Assembly (NCBI GenBank): GCA_965224515.1
Contig: OZ245051.1
Span: forward strand, 2,790,001-2,854,000
Source: Sedimenticola_A sp040506425
GTDB taxonomy: Bacteria; Pseudomonadota; Gammaproteobacteria; Chromatiales; Chromatiaceae
DNA: 64,000 bases
Reading direction: 5' to 3'
Below are positions 18,093 through 27,303 of this stretch, piece after piece. The notes under the pieces were generated by a model. It had not been told where the DNA came from and made no database searches. It was given only the letters and a program-made list of their open reading frames with translations. Positions within the stretch are counted from its first letter, which is position 1. Each line of letters opens with the position of its first letter. Both the position numbers and the translations under genes were made by a program.

Positions 18093-18947
18093 ATGTACGA
18101 AACCTTTTACGGATTTAAGGAAAAGCCATTTTCCCTTCTGCCTGACCCCGGTTTTCTCTACTTTGGGAAGAAGCACACTATTGCCTTCTCCATGCTCGAG
18201 TACGCAATGATGAATCATGCCGGGTTCACTGTGCTCACTGGAGAAGTCGGCAGCGGCAAGACCACGCTACTTCGGCATCTGCTCAATAAGCTTGACCCGA
18301 GGTTGACCGTTGGTCTGGTGAGTAATACACACCAGGAGATGGGCGAACTGCTGCAATGGTTGTTGATGGCCTTCGACCAGCCCTATAAAGGAATGGGCAA
18401 AGTTGAATTGTACGAGGCCTTTTATGACTTCCTGCTGGGTGAGTACTCTAACAAGCGTGACGTGGTTCTGATTATCGATGAGGCTCAGAATCTTAGCGCA
18501 GATACCCTGGAAGAACTGCGTCTGGTTTCCAACATCAACATGGGGAAGCACATGGTGCTTCAGGTGGTGCTGGTTGGACAACCAGAACTGCGGGATAAGT
18601 TAAAGAGCCCGCAACTGCTGCAGTTTTCCCAGCGCATTCTTGTTGATTATCATCTTCAACCGCTCAGCGAACGTGAGACCCTAGAGTATATAAATCACAG
18701 GATGAAAGTTGTGGGAAGAAGTACCCAGGTTTTCACACCAGAGGCAATGGCAATGGTTTTTCATGCCAGTGGAGGTGTGCCTCGCATCATTAATATCCTG
18801 TGTGAAACTGCCTTGGTATACGGGTATGCTGAGAAGCAGTTGATTATAGATCATGCTCTGATGAGAGATGTGATTCAGGACAAGCACGATAGTGGGATGC
18901 TTCAGGGATTGCAGACGTTGCCTGATACTTTGTCCCTGGTGAAATAA
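18093..18947 (+). CDS. ExeA-like AAA ATPase of EPS/PEP-CTERM loci
   Basis: 284 residues. It begins MYETFYGFKEKPFSLLPDP, the characteristic ExeA/GspA start. Walker A is GEVGSGKTTLL, Walker B is VVLIIDEAQNL, and VQVVLVGQPELRDKL and the sensor GGVPRIINILCE follow. Close relatives at EPS clusters are known as PEP-CTERM-system-associated secretion ATPases (TIGR03015 type), thought to help assembly or export of the polymer. The ATG at 18093 is chosen because the family start follows it; GAGAGA lies about 8 bases upstream. The Wza-type export gene follows after 54 bases. Confidence 0.85.
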   Translation: MYETFYGFKEKPFSLLPDPGFLYFGKKHTIAFSMLEYAMMNHAGFTVLTGEVGSGKTTLLRHLLNKLDPRLTVGLVSNTHQEMGELLQWLLMAFDQPYKGMGKVELYEAFYDFLLGEYSNKRDVVLIIDEAQNLSADTLEELRLVSNINMGKHMVLQVVLVGQPELRDKLKSPQLLQFSQRILVDYHLQPLSERETLEYINHRMKVVGRSTQVFTPEAMAMVFHASGGVPRIINILCETALVYGYAEKQLIIDHALMRDVIQDKHDSGMLQGLQTLPDTLSLVK

Positions 18948-19001
18948 GATTACCGACCTGGCTGAATGTGTAACGAAAGTTTGAACAATAAAGGCAATCA
19001 A

Positions 19002-19562
19002 ATGGAATTATTCCGTAACCGTTTTATATGGCTGTTCGCGCTTCTGATCTCGACCTTCGCCATCATTGCAGAAGCTTCAGACTATAGGCTTCTGGAGGGG
19101 GATGTCATCACCATCTCCGTCTGGGGTGAGGATGACCTCAAGGGGGAAGCCAGGGTGACACCCAGTGGTCGCATCAGTTTCCCCTTGGCGGGAAGCGTAG
19201 AGGTTCGGGGGAAGACCACTGCAGAGGTAGAAGAAATTGTCGAAAAAAGCCTTGGCAAGTATATTCCCGATGCCCAGGTGTCAGTGGTTGTGGTTTCGAC
19301 CCAGGGTAACAAGGTCTACGTGCTGGGCAAGGTAGGCAAACCCGGCGTTGTGCAGATGGACTCACCAATGACAGTGCTTCAGGCCCTGGCAATGGTTGGT
19401 GGCCCCAATAAGTTTGCAGAGGAAGACAAAATTCATGTCTACCGCAACAGCAAGGGTTCAGATGAGGTACAGTTGAAAGTACATTACTCCAAGCTGATGA
19501 GCGGTGAGGATATGTCCAGCAATCATTGGCTGCAGGCCGGTGATACCATTCTTGTTCCCTGA
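19002..19562 (+). CDS. Polysaccharide export protein (Wza/GumB family, Poly_export plus SLBB)
   Basis: 186 residues. A signal peptide (hydrophobic WLFALLISTFAIIAEA) is followed by the Poly_export domain (YRLLEGDVITISVWGEDDL) and an SLBB-type domain (KVYVLGKVGKPGVVQM). There is no lipobox cysteine, unlike E. coli Wza, and the C-terminal outer-membrane helix of Wza is also absent. This resembles the short GumB/PEP-CTERM export type (TIGR03027), which may pair with a separate barrel such as the one at the left edge. AAGG lies 7 bases before the chosen ATG at 19002. It would complete the trans-envelope channel with the chain-length protein. Confidence 0.85.
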   Translation: MELFRNRFIWLFALLISTFAIIAEASDYRLLEGDVITISVWGEDDLKGEARVTPSGRISFPLAGSVEVRGKTTAEVEEIVEKSLGKYIPDAQVSVVVVSTQGNKVYVLGKVGKPGVVQMDSPMTVLQALAMVGGPNKFAEEDKIHVYRNSKGSDEVQLKVHYSKLMSGEDMSSNHWLQAGDTILVP

Positions 19563-19652
19563 CGCAGGCGGAAGATGAGTAGTGAAAAGCCCCGGACTCT
19601 GTGGATATGGGGGATCACCCGCCCTGTCTCTGCTCTCTGAATAACCACAAAT

Positions 19653-20780
19653 ATGATACACAGAGAGATATCCGACAGCAGATTTCAGATGGATGCCCTG
19701 GACGGCCTTAGGGGTTTCGCTGCCCTGATTGTGGTGTTCAGTCATACGAGCAATACCGGAATGCTCTTTATACCCTTTCTGGATCTGCAAGGCATAGGGA
19801 AATCGGGAGTATTCCTGTTTTTCCTCCTGAGTTCGTTTCTTTTGACACTGCCCTTGCTCCATAAGGGCAAAGAGATTTTCACCCTTTCTGTAATGTCTCA
19901 CTATTGGCAGAGACGGTTTTTCAGAATTTATCCTCTATATACCCTCTATTTGTTGCTTGGTGTTCTCAGTACCTGGCTTATTGCGTCTCAACTTGGTCAG
20001 GTCGGTTTGGGCGTGCCTTTCGCTCTCGATTGGTCAGGATTCCTTAATCACATGTTACTGCAGGAAGGGGAGGGGCTGACCTGGAGTATCGTGGTCGAGT
20101 TTAAGTTTTATTTCGTGTTGCCAATACTGGCTTTAATGGTTGTGTATGTCCGTTCTTATGGGATGTGGATAACTCTCTTGTTCTTCCTGGTATTGCTGGT
20201 GATATCACAGATTATTTCACCCCAGGGAGAATCCTTTGATAACGATGCGAGATTGCTGCCATACATGCCAATTTTTTTAATTGGAATGCTGCTGGCGACC
20301 ATTCAGTACTATATAAATGCCATTTCGAACCGCAGACAGCAGCTCGCCAGGGTATTCAGATACCTGGGGTATATCGGAGTCATTGGTATCCTGATTATGA
20401 CCCCGGCTGTCTTTTCCCTGTTTTCCGGTGAGATAGAACGTCAGTATTTTCACAAGGACTTCATCCTTTATGCCCTGTTATGGTCTTGTGTTCTCATGTC
20501 GGCGGTAAATGCCCCCGGTTATGTCCAGAGCTTCTTTTCCCTGCCGGCACTGCGTTTCTATGGTGCGCTGAGCTTCAGTCTTTACCTGTTTCACCCCATA
20601 TTCATTTCAGTTTTCAAGCGATTGGAGCTGGATGGACATCTAACTGCCTGGCTCGTACTTGCAGCATCCACCATATCCGCGTATATCTCGTTCAGGTTGT
20701 TGGAAGGCCCTGTTTCAAAATTCAAGATCACCCGAAAATCCTTGTGGTCTCTATTTGGGCGCACACGGCGCGAAATTTAG
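19653..20780 (+). CDS. Acyltransferase family 3 (OafA-like) membrane protein
   Basis: 375 residues with about 10 membrane helices. The family start MDALDGLRGFAALIVVFSH contains the conserved Arg and His of acyltransferase 3 proteins. They move acetyl or other acyl groups onto O-antigen, EPS or peptidoglycan sugars across the inner membrane. Start is uncertain: the ATG at 19653 or the in-frame ATG at 19689, just before the family motif, and neither has a good Shine-Dalgarno. As the last gene of the island it probably decorates the polymer with an acyl group. Confidence 0.83.
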   Translation: MIHREISDSRFQMDALDGLRGFAALIVVFSHTSNTGMLFIPFLDLQGIGKSGVFLFFLLSSFLLTLPLLHKGKEIFTLSVMSHYWQRRFFRIYPLYTLYLLLGVLSTWLIASQLGQVGLGVPFALDWSGFLNHMLLQEGEGLTWSIVVEFKFYFVLPILALMVVYVRSYGMWITLLFFLVLLVISQIISPQGESFDNDARLLPYMPIFLIGMLLATIQYYINAISNRRQQLARVFRYLGYIGVIGILIMTPAVFSLFSGEIERQYFHKDFILYALLWSCVLMSAVNAPGYVQSFFSLPALRFYGALSFSLYLFHPIFISVFKRLELDGHLTAWLVLAASTISAYISFRLLEGPVSKFKITRKSLWSLFGRTRREI

Positions 20781-20992
20781 CCGATAATCGATCTGCTGAA
20801 ATCGACACGGGAGCGTGACACGTTTAAAATGACGCCTCTTCATTGGCTGGCGTGAGCCTGCCCGATCTGCCATACCGGATGATCTCCATTTGAAATGAAT
20901 AAGTTATTATTGCGTAAAGCGTTGAAAGTAATGGATAAAAATACATTATGCACTCGCTTTGTGGATAGTGCCCCTGTACCTTTGTCAGCCCT

Positions 20993-21616
20993 ATGAGATG
21001 TCGGGCAAAAATTTGTGGGATCACACGTCCCGAGGATGCGCTTGAGGCTGTGCACCAGGGTGCCGATGCTATCGGCCTGGTTTTCTATCCTCCCAGTCCC
21101 AGGGCGGTGAGTATCGAACAGGCTTCCCAGGTCGTCAGGGTACTGCCGCCTTTTGTGACTGTCGTGGGGCTTTTTGTCAATGCTTCAGAAGCCGAGATCA
21201 GTGACGTACTCTCATCGGTTAGAATCGATCTGATGCAGTTTCACGGTGACGAGACCCACTCTCAATGTACCCGCTACGGAAAGCCCTACATCAAGGCCGT
21301 CCGCATGCGTGAGGGTATTGATCTCCATCGGATTAAATCTGATTATCCCGATGCCGCAGGTCTACTGCTCGACACCTATCAAAAGGGTGTTCCAGGGGGG
21401 ACAGGGGAGCGTTTCAATTGGGATATGATTCCAGCTGATCTGGTCGGCGGTATTGTGCTTGCCGGGGGACTCGATGCCGAAAATGTAGAACAGGCAATCA
21501 ACAGTGTTCGACCCTATGCCGTGGATGTCAGTGGCGGGGTTGAGCGTGAGAAAGGGATCAAGGATCCCGAGAAAGTTGCGGCGTTTATGCGAGGAGTAAA
21601 ACGTGCCAACCAGTAA
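20993..21616 (+). CDS. trpF: Phosphoribosylanthranilate isomerase
   Basis: 207 residues, the usual TrpF length. The start RAKICGITRPEDA carries the catalytic Cys, and the C-terminal VDVSGGVE binds the phosphate of the substrate. It catalyses the Amadori rearrangement of PRA to CdRP in tryptophan synthesis. The stop overlaps the trpB start by 14 bases, so translation is coupled. The 212 bases upstream hold no recognisable gene; truA, which often precedes trpF in gammaproteobacteria, is replaced here by the end of the EPS island. Confidence 0.95.
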   Translation: MRCRAKICGITRPEDALEAVHQGADAIGLVFYPPSPRAVSIEQASQVVRVLPPFVTVVGLFVNASEAEISDVLSSVRIDLMQFHGDETHSQCTRYGKPYIKAVRMREGIDLHRIKSDYPDAAGLLLDTYQKGVPGGTGERFNWDMIPADLVGGIVLAGGLDAENVEQAINSVRPYAVDVSGGVEREKGIKDPEKVAAFMRGVKRANQ

Positions 21617-22820
21617 ACAGACCGATTTTTCCGCCATGCCAGACGAAAGGGGCCATTTTGGTGTCTTTGGTGGCATGTTTGTAGCAGAGACCCTGATGGA
21701 GCCCCTTGAGGAGCTGCGACAGGCGTATGAAAAATACATGCAGGACGAGACCTTCCTGGCAGAACTGGATGCAGACCTTGCACACTACGTTGGCAGGCCT
21801 TCTCCCATCTATCACGCCGAACGCCTGAGCCGTGAGCTCGGTGGTGCCCAGATCTACCTCAAGCGGGAGGATCTCAACCATACCGGCGCTCACAAGGTGA
21901 ACAACACCATTGGCCAGGCGCTGTTGGCCAAGCGCATGGGCAAGACCCGGATCATCGCAGAGACCGGTGCGGGGCAGCATGGCGTTGCCACGGCCACGGT
22001 GGCGGCCCGCCTGGGACTTGAGTGTATTGTCTACATGGGTTCTGTGGACATGGCCCGCCAGGAGGCCAACGTCTACCGCATGCGCCTGCTTGGTGCCGAG
22101 GTGGTGGGTGTCGAGTCCGGCTCCAAAACCCTGAAAGATGCCCTCAACGAGGCGATGAGGGACTGGGTAACCAATATCGATAACACCTTTTATATCATCG
22201 GCACTGTTGCAGGCCCACACCCTTATCCCGCCATGGTACGTGACTTCCAGACGGTGATCGGGCGCGAAGCACGTGAACAGATGCAACGCCAGGCCGGGCG
22301 TCTGCCGGATGCCCTGGTGGCCTGCGTAGGTGGTGGTTCCAACGCCATCGGCCTGTTCCATCCCTTTCTGGATGATCATGAGGTGGCTATCTACGGTGTA
22401 GAGGCTGCAGGTGACGGGCTTGAGACCGGTAACCACGCTGCACCCCTTTGTGCCGGCAAACCCGGTGTGCTGCACGGCAACCGCACCTACCTGATGGAGG
22501 ATGCCGACGGCCAGATCATTGAAACCCACTCGGTTTCTGCCGGCCTCGACTACCCTGGTGTAGGCCCTGAGCACGCCTGGCTGAAGGATATCGGTCGTGC
22601 CAACTATGTCGCGGTAACCGATAAGGAGGCACTGGCTGCCTTTCATACCCTGACCCGTACCGAAGGTATCATTCCGGCCCTGGAATCGAGTCATGCCCTG
22701 GCTTATGCAACCAAGATGGCCCCTACCATGGATAAAGACAAAATCATCCTGGTCAACCTCTCCGGCCGTGGAGACAAAGATATGCACACTGTGGCAGCAG
22801 TGGATGGGTTGAAACTATGA
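21603..22820 (+). CDS. trpB: Tryptophan synthase beta chain
   Basis: 405 residues. The PLP lysine lies in HTGAHKVNNTIGQ and the phosphate-binding loop is GGGSNAIG. It condenses indole with serine in the alpha2beta2 complex with TrpA. The GTG start at 21603 has GAGGAG 6 bases upstream and lies inside the end of trpF. The ATGA overlap with trpA gives tight coupling of the two subunits. Confidence 0.97.
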   Translation: MPTSKQTDFSAMPDERGHFGVFGGMFVAETLMEPLEELRQAYEKYMQDETFLAELDADLAHYVGRPSPIYHAERLSRELGGAQIYLKREDLNHTGAHKVNNTIGQALLAKRMGKTRIIAETGAGQHGVATATVAARLGLECIVYMGSVDMARQEANVYRMRLLGAEVVGVESGSKTLKDALNEAMRDWVTNIDNTFYIIGTVAGPHPYPAMVRDFQTVIGREAREQMQRQAGRLPDALVACVGGGSNAIGLFHPFLDDHEVAIYGVEAAGDGLETGNHAAPLCAGKPGVLHGNRTYLMEDADGQIIETHSVSAGLDYPGVGPEHAWLKDIGRANYVAVTDKEALAAFHTLTRTEGIIPALESSHALAYATKMAPTMDKDKIILVNLSGRGDKDMHTVAAVDGLKL

Positions 22821-23623
22821 GCCGTATCAAAGGTCGTTTCGAACAGCTGAAAGCCCAGGGCAGAACCGCCCTGGTTCCCTATGTAACCGCCGGTGATCCA
22901 AATCCGGAGGTGACCGTTCCCCTTATGCATTCAATGGTGGAGGCGGGTGCCGATATCTTGGAGCTGGGAGTGCCGTTTTCCGACCCCATGGCAGATGGCC
23001 CGGTGATCCAGCGTGCCAGTGAGCGCGCCCTGGAACATCATGTCAGCCTGCGTGATGTACTTGATATGGTTCGCCGGTTCCGTCAGAAGGACAACGACAC
23101 CCCGGTTATTCTGATGGGATATCTAAACCCCATCGAAATCATGGGCTACGAACAGTTCGCCGAGGCAGCTTCCAGCGCTGGTGTGGATGGTTTATTGACG
23201 GTGGATATTCCCCCCGAAGAGTCTGAGCAGCTGCTGCAGGCACTGAAGCCTAACGGGATCGACCCGATCTTTCTTTTGGCGCCGACCAGTACCGGTGAAC
23301 GCATCAAGCGCATCTGCGGTGCTGCCAGCGGTTTTGTATACTACGTCTCGGTCAAAGGCATTACCGGCGCTGCCAATCTTGCCGTTGACGAGGTCTCGGC
23401 AAAGGTTGCCGCCATTCGTGGCGAAACCGACCTGCCGGTGGGTGTAGGCTTTGGTATTAAAGATCCTGAGACTGCCAGGTCCGTATCAAAAATAGCCGAT
23501 GCAGTGATTGTCGGCAGTGCCCTGGTTAGTCGCGTGGAGGCCCTGGCCAATCAGCCCGAAGAGATTGCGCCGGCCCTATCAGAGCTGCTCTCAGCAATGC
23601 GTGAAGCGATGGATACTCCCTGA
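22817..23623 (+). CDS. trpA: Tryptophan synthase alpha chain
   Basis: 268 residues, the normal length. Catalytic Glu and Asp lie in LELGVPFSDPMADGP, and the phosphate site is GVGFGI near the C-terminus. It cleaves indole-3-glycerol phosphate to indole, which is channelled to TrpB. It starts in the ATGA overlap with trpB. About 110 bases separate it from accD, with no obvious terminator. Confidence 0.97.
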   Translation: MSRIKGRFEQLKAQGRTALVPYVTAGDPNPEVTVPLMHSMVEAGADILELGVPFSDPMADGPVIQRASERALEHHVSLRDVLDMVRRFRQKDNDTPVILMGYLNPIEIMGYEQFAEAASSAGVDGLLTVDIPPEESEQLLQALKPNGIDPIFLLAPTSTGERIKRICGAASGFVYYVSVKGITGAANLAVDEVSAKVAAIRGETDLPVGVGFGIKDPETARSVSKIADAVIVGSALVSRVEALANQPEEIAPALSELLSAMREAMDTP

Positions 23624-23734
23624 TAGTGCAGGATGTGCATCTGAACTCCCCACGCCTTACAATAGGGCGATCTAACAAAAATATTCCGGTCCAGGGTTGA
23701 ATCTGGGCCGCATGAGAGAGATAGGATTTAAACC

Positions 23735-24607
23735 ATGAGCTGGTTTGAAAAACTGATGCCTAGCCGTATTCGTACGGAGGGTGGTGTAAAACGTGGTGTA
23801 CCTGAAGGCCTGTGGGCAAAATGCCCGGGCTGCGGGGCTATCCTCTACCGCGCCGAGATGGAGCGTAACCAGGATGTCTGCCCCAAGTGCAGCCACCACA
23901 ACCGTGTAGGGGCAAGAAGGCGTCTCGACCAGTTCCTGGATCAGGAACCCAGGGAGGAGATTGGTGAGAACCTGGCGCCGACCGATCCCTTGAAGTTCAA
24001 GGACAGCAAGAAATACAAGGACCGCATCACCCAGGCCCAGAAAAAGACCGATGAGAAGGATGCCCTGGTGGTTATGCGCGGACAGCTCAAGGGTATGGAC
24101 CTTGTGGTCGCGGCATTTGAATTCAGCTTCATGGGCGGTTCCATGGGTTCTGTTGTGGGTGAGCGCTTTATCCAGGGCGCCAATGTCTGTCTTGAACGGG
24201 AAATTCCCATGGTCTGCTTCTCGGCCAGTGGTGGTGCGCGTATGCAGGAGTCGCTGTTCTCCCTGATGCAGATGGCCAAGACCAGTGCCGCCCTGAACAA
24301 GATGTCCAAGCGGGGCATCCCCTTCATATCCGTGCTGACAGATCCCACCATGGGTGGTGTATCCGCCAGTTTTGCCATGCTTGGGGATGTGAATGTCGCC
24401 GAACCCAAGGCCCTGATCGGTTTTGCCGGTCCCCGGGTGATTGAGCAGACAGTCCGCGAAAAACTGCCGGAAGGTTTCCAGCGCAGTGAGTTCCTGTTGG
24501 ACCACGGTGCCGTGGACATGATTGTCGATCGCCGGGAGATGCGTGACGAACTGGCCAAGCTGATCAGCGTGCTGACCCACCAGGCCAGCCCCACATCAGA
24601 AGCCTGA
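23735..24607 (+). CDS. accD: Acetyl-CoA carboxylase carboxyltransferase beta subunit
   Basis: 290 residues. A four-cysteine zinc ribbon (Cys30, Cys33, Cys49, Cys52) is followed by the crotonase-like carboxyltransferase domain (FSASGGARMQESL and TDPTMGGVSASFA). With AccA it transfers the carboxyl group from biotin to acetyl-CoA, the first step of fatty-acid synthesis. Placement between trpA and folC is standard for gammaproteobacteria. Confidence 0.97.
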   Translation: MSWFEKLMPSRIRTEGGVKRGVPEGLWAKCPGCGAILYRAEMERNQDVCPKCSHHNRVGARRRLDQFLDQEPREEIGENLAPTDPLKFKDSKKYKDRITQAQKKTDEKDALVVMRGQLKGMDLVVAAFEFSFMGGSMGSVVGERFIQGANVCLEREIPMVCFSASGGARMQESLFSLMQMAKTSAALNKMSKRGIPFISVLTDPTMGGVSASFAMLGDVNVAEPKALIGFAGPRVIEQTVREKLPEGFQRSEFLLDHGAVDMIVDRREMRDELAKLISVLTHQASPTSEA

Positions 24608-24665
24608 CCGGGAGGCTGCAGCCCGTACTTCAACAGTCCGCGCTACAGCTGATTCTGCCCAGACT

Positions 24666-25946
24666 ATGCGTTTCAACACCCTCCAGCAGTGGCTCGACTG
24701 GCAGGCCGAGCTGCATCCAAGCGAGATAGAGCTGGGACTGGAGCGTGTTTCCAACGTCTGGTCACAACTCCACAGTAAAAAATTCCCGGTACCGGTGGTC
24801 AGTGTTGCCGGTACCAACGGCAAGGGTTCCAGCGTAGCAATGCTGGAGTCCATTGCGCGGGCTGCCGGTTACCGGACCGGTTGTTATACCTCTCCCCACC
24901 TTGTCAGGTACAACGAGCGAATCCGTATCGATGGGGAGGAGGCCACAGACCAGCAAATCTGCAGCGCTTTTCAGCGGGTGGATGATGCGAGGCAGACACT
25001 CCCCCTTACCTATTTTGAATTCGGCACCCTGGCCGCCCTGGATATCTTTGCCTCTGCCGGCCTTGACCTGGTGATTCTCGAGGTGGGGCTGGGTGGTCGT
25101 CTGGATGCGGTCAATATCATCGATCCGGATGTGGCTTTGATCACCACGGTTGATATCGATCATGCCGACTGGCTGGGAGATACCCGGGAGGCCATCGGTC
25201 GTGAAAAAGCCGGCATTATGCGTCCGGGGGTGCCAGCCGTTTGTGCCACTCCCAACCCACCAGACTCGGTAAGGAAACATGCTGAGACCATAGGGGCCCG
25301 GCTCTACGTTGCCGGCGAGGCGTTCGGTGTGCACCAGGAGGAGCAGGGCTGGTCCTGGTGGTCTCAACAGCGTCAACGCCACTCCCTGCCTCAACCATAC
25401 CTCCGCGGACGGTTCCAACTGCAGAATGCTGCAGCGGTATTGATGGTTTTCCAGGCATTGAACACGCTGTTACCTGTTGATCAGCGGGCGGTCAGGGCCG
25501 GCCTGCAGGATGTCAGGGTGCCGGGCCGGTTCCAGGTCCTGGCGCGTGATCCCCTGGTGATTCTCGATGTGGCCCATAATGTTGAAGCAGCAACCGCACT
25601 TGCATCCAATCTCCAGGATATGTACTCCAGTGGCAACACCTGCGCTGTATTTGCCATGCTCGCAGACAAGGACCTGCACCAGGTGGTCTCAGTCATGAAA
25701 TCCAGAATCGATCACTGGTTTTGTGCCCCGTTGTCCGGTCCAAGAGCCCTGGATGCTGATGAACTTGCTACAGGGCTCTCCTCCGAGGGTGTATCCGAGA
25801 CTACAGTAACCCCTTGCAGCACACTGGGGGAGGCTTATGATCGGGCCAGGGATTGTGCCGGAGATGGAGGACGGGTTATCGTATTCGGCTCTTTCCTGAC
25901 GGTCGGTGGAGTTTTACAGCTGGCCGGTGAGAAGCGTACTGGGTGA
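24666..25946 (+). CDS. folC: Dihydrofolate synthase / folylpolyglutamate synthase
   Basis: 426 residues. The ATP loop is VAGTNGKGSS, and TSPHLVRYNERIRIDG and LDVAHNVEAA mark the Mur-ligase-like folate synthase. It adds glutamate to dihydropteroate and then to folates. The length and the accD-folC-SPOR-cvpA-purF order are typical. Confidence 0.95.
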   Translation: MRFNTLQQWLDWQAELHPSEIELGLERVSNVWSQLHSKKFPVPVVSVAGTNGKGSSVAMLESIARAAGYRTGCYTSPHLVRYNERIRIDGEEATDQQICSAFQRVDDARQTLPLTYFEFGTLAALDIFASAGLDLVILEVGLGGRLDAVNIIDPDVALITTVDIDHADWLGDTREAIGREKAGIMRPGVPAVCATPNPPDSVRKHAETIGARLYVAGEAFGVHQEEQGWSWWSQQRQRHSLPQPYLRGRFQLQNAAAVLMVFQALNTLLPVDQRAVRAGLQDVRVPGRFQVLARDPLVILDVAHNVEAATALASNLQDMYSSGNTCAVFAMLADKDLHQVVSVMKSRIDHWFCAPLSGPRALDADELATGLSSEGVSETTVTPCSTLGEAYDRARDCAGDGGRVIVFGSFLTVGGVLQLAGEKRTG

Positions 25947-26007
25947 ACCTGTCTGCCCAGCGGCCTGTTATACTATCTGATTGTAGAAATTGTGAGGGAT
26001 CTTGCTT

Positions 26008-26592
26008 GTGGATGAGGGCCTGAAAAAAAGGTTGATCGGCGCCACCGTGCTGGTATCGCTTGTGGTGATATTTGTGCCCATGCTGCTTGATGATGAACCG
26101 GTCATAGATGCCGGTATCAAGCGCTCTAATATCCCGGATAAACCCGACAACGCCTTCTCATCCCGCATTCAGCCCCTTGAGACCGCTGACCTGAGCCAGC
26201 CTCCGGCCGACCTGCTTCCAGTGGAACGCGGAGACAGTGAGCAGGCAAAAGTGCCTACGGACAAGGGGGGCAGTGAAGCAGCTGCCGTAGATGCAACCAC
26301 CGCAACCCCTGTCGCTGAACCGCAAAAACCCAAGCAGAGAGTGGGACTCTCAGCCTGGGTACTGCAGGCGGGAAGCTTTTCAAATCGTGATAACGCCGAC
26401 AAACTGGTCAAGGAACTGCAGGCTCAGAAATTTGCCGCATTCCTGGAGCAGGTCGAGATCAAGGGACGAACCCTGTTTCGGGTGAGGGTGGGTCCCGAGG
26501 TCGATCGTGCCAGGGCTGAGCAGATCCTGAAACGACTGAATGTGCTCCTCAAGGAGAAGAAGATCGAGGCCAGCCTGAAGAGCTATCCCTGA
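26008..26592 (+). CDS. SPOR-domain membrane protein (DedD-like)
   Basis: 194 residues. A short cytoplasmic start (DEGLKKRLIGA), one membrane helix (TVLVSLVVIFVPMLL), a proline- and acid-rich linker and a C-terminal SPOR domain (WVLQAGSFSNRDNADKLV) match DedD. SPOR domains bind denuded peptidoglycan at the septum. The GTG at 26008 is chosen because GAGGGA lies 8 bases upstream; a TTG six bases earlier would be too close to it. The gene follows folC as in E. coli. Confidence 0.88.
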   Translation: MDEGLKKRLIGATVLVSLVVIFVPMLLDDEPVIDAGIKRSNIPDKPDNAFSSRIQPLETADLSQPPADLLPVERGDSEQAKVPTDKGGSEAAAVDATTATPVAEPQKPKQRVGLSAWVLQAGSFSNRDNADKLVKELQAQKFAAFLEQVEIKGRTLFRVRVGPEVDRARAEQILKRLNVLLKEKKIEASLKSYP

Positions 26593-26776
26593 GCGGAGTG
26601 TGAGCGGGGCTTTTCGGTGTCTGCCCACGGTCAGATTACACAACCGGCAGTAAACGGTAATTTCTCTTCTTCATCTGCCCCAGCTTTGATAAAATCCTTC
26701 TTTTCATATTGGGATTCCGGCGCACCAGACTATGCTGCCTCAAATCCGCAAAACAACCAGTGGCAGAAGTGACTGA

Positions 26777-27265
26777 ATGATCTGGATAGATTACGCCATT
26801 ATCGGCATTATCGGCCTGTCTGCGATGATCAGTCTGGTCCGCGGGTTCATCAGCGAGGCACTCTCACTGGCCGCCTGGGTACTCGCCTTCTGGGTTGCCT
26901 GGACCTTCTTCAGGGAACTGGCGGTTCAACTGGACTGGTTTAGCGTGCCCTCCGTGCGCCTGGGCGCAGCTTTCGCACTCCTTTTTATCGCCACCCTGAT
27001 GCTGGGTGCTATGGTCAATTTTCTGGTCGGTCAGCTGGTGGAAAAGACCGGATTAAGCGGTACGGACAGACTTATCGGCATTTTTTTCGGTGCAGCGCGT
27101 GGGGCGGTTCTGGTAGCAATCCTCGTTCTGCTGGCAGGGCTGACACCGTTTCCAAACGATCCATGGTGGAAGGAGTCACAGTTGATCGGATATTTCCAGG
27201 AGTTGGCGGTTTGGCTCAAAGAGCTGTTGCCGGCTGATATTGGTGAGAAGTTCAACTTCGTCTGA
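26777..27265 (+). CDS. cvpA: CvpA family inner-membrane protein
   Basis: 162 residues with four predicted membrane helices and the family start IDYAIIGIIGLSAMISLVRGF. It is known from E. coli as needed for colicin V production and envelope homeostasis. It precedes purF as in E. coli, with only 38 bases between them, so the pair is probably one operon. Confidence 0.92.
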   Translation: MIWIDYAIIGIIGLSAMISLVRGFISEALSLAAWVLAFWVAWTFFRELAVQLDWFSVPSVRLGAAFALLFIATLMLGAMVNFLVGQLVEKTGLSGTDRLIGIFFGAARGAVLVAILVLLAGLTPFPNDPWWKESQLIGYFQELAVWLKELLPADIGEKFNFV

Positions 27266-27303
27266 GTCCCCCGTGGGACGAGACATTCTGGGGTAGCTTG
27301 ATA

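Noticed and set aside
20831..20857. Tiny frame with one Trp codon upstream of trpF as a trp leader peptide
   Set aside because: Only one Trp codon, no Shine-Dalgarno and no attenuator hairpins; trp attenuators normally precede trpE.
21585..22787. Long minus-strand open frame opposite trpB (about 400 codons)
   Set aside because: It is the shadow of the GC-rich trpB gene: its composition is His/Gly-rich, it has no family features, and trpB is certain on the other strand.
23672..24580. Long minus-strand open frame opposite accD (about 300 codons)
   Set aside because: Same shadow effect over a certain gene; no recognisable protein and no start signal.
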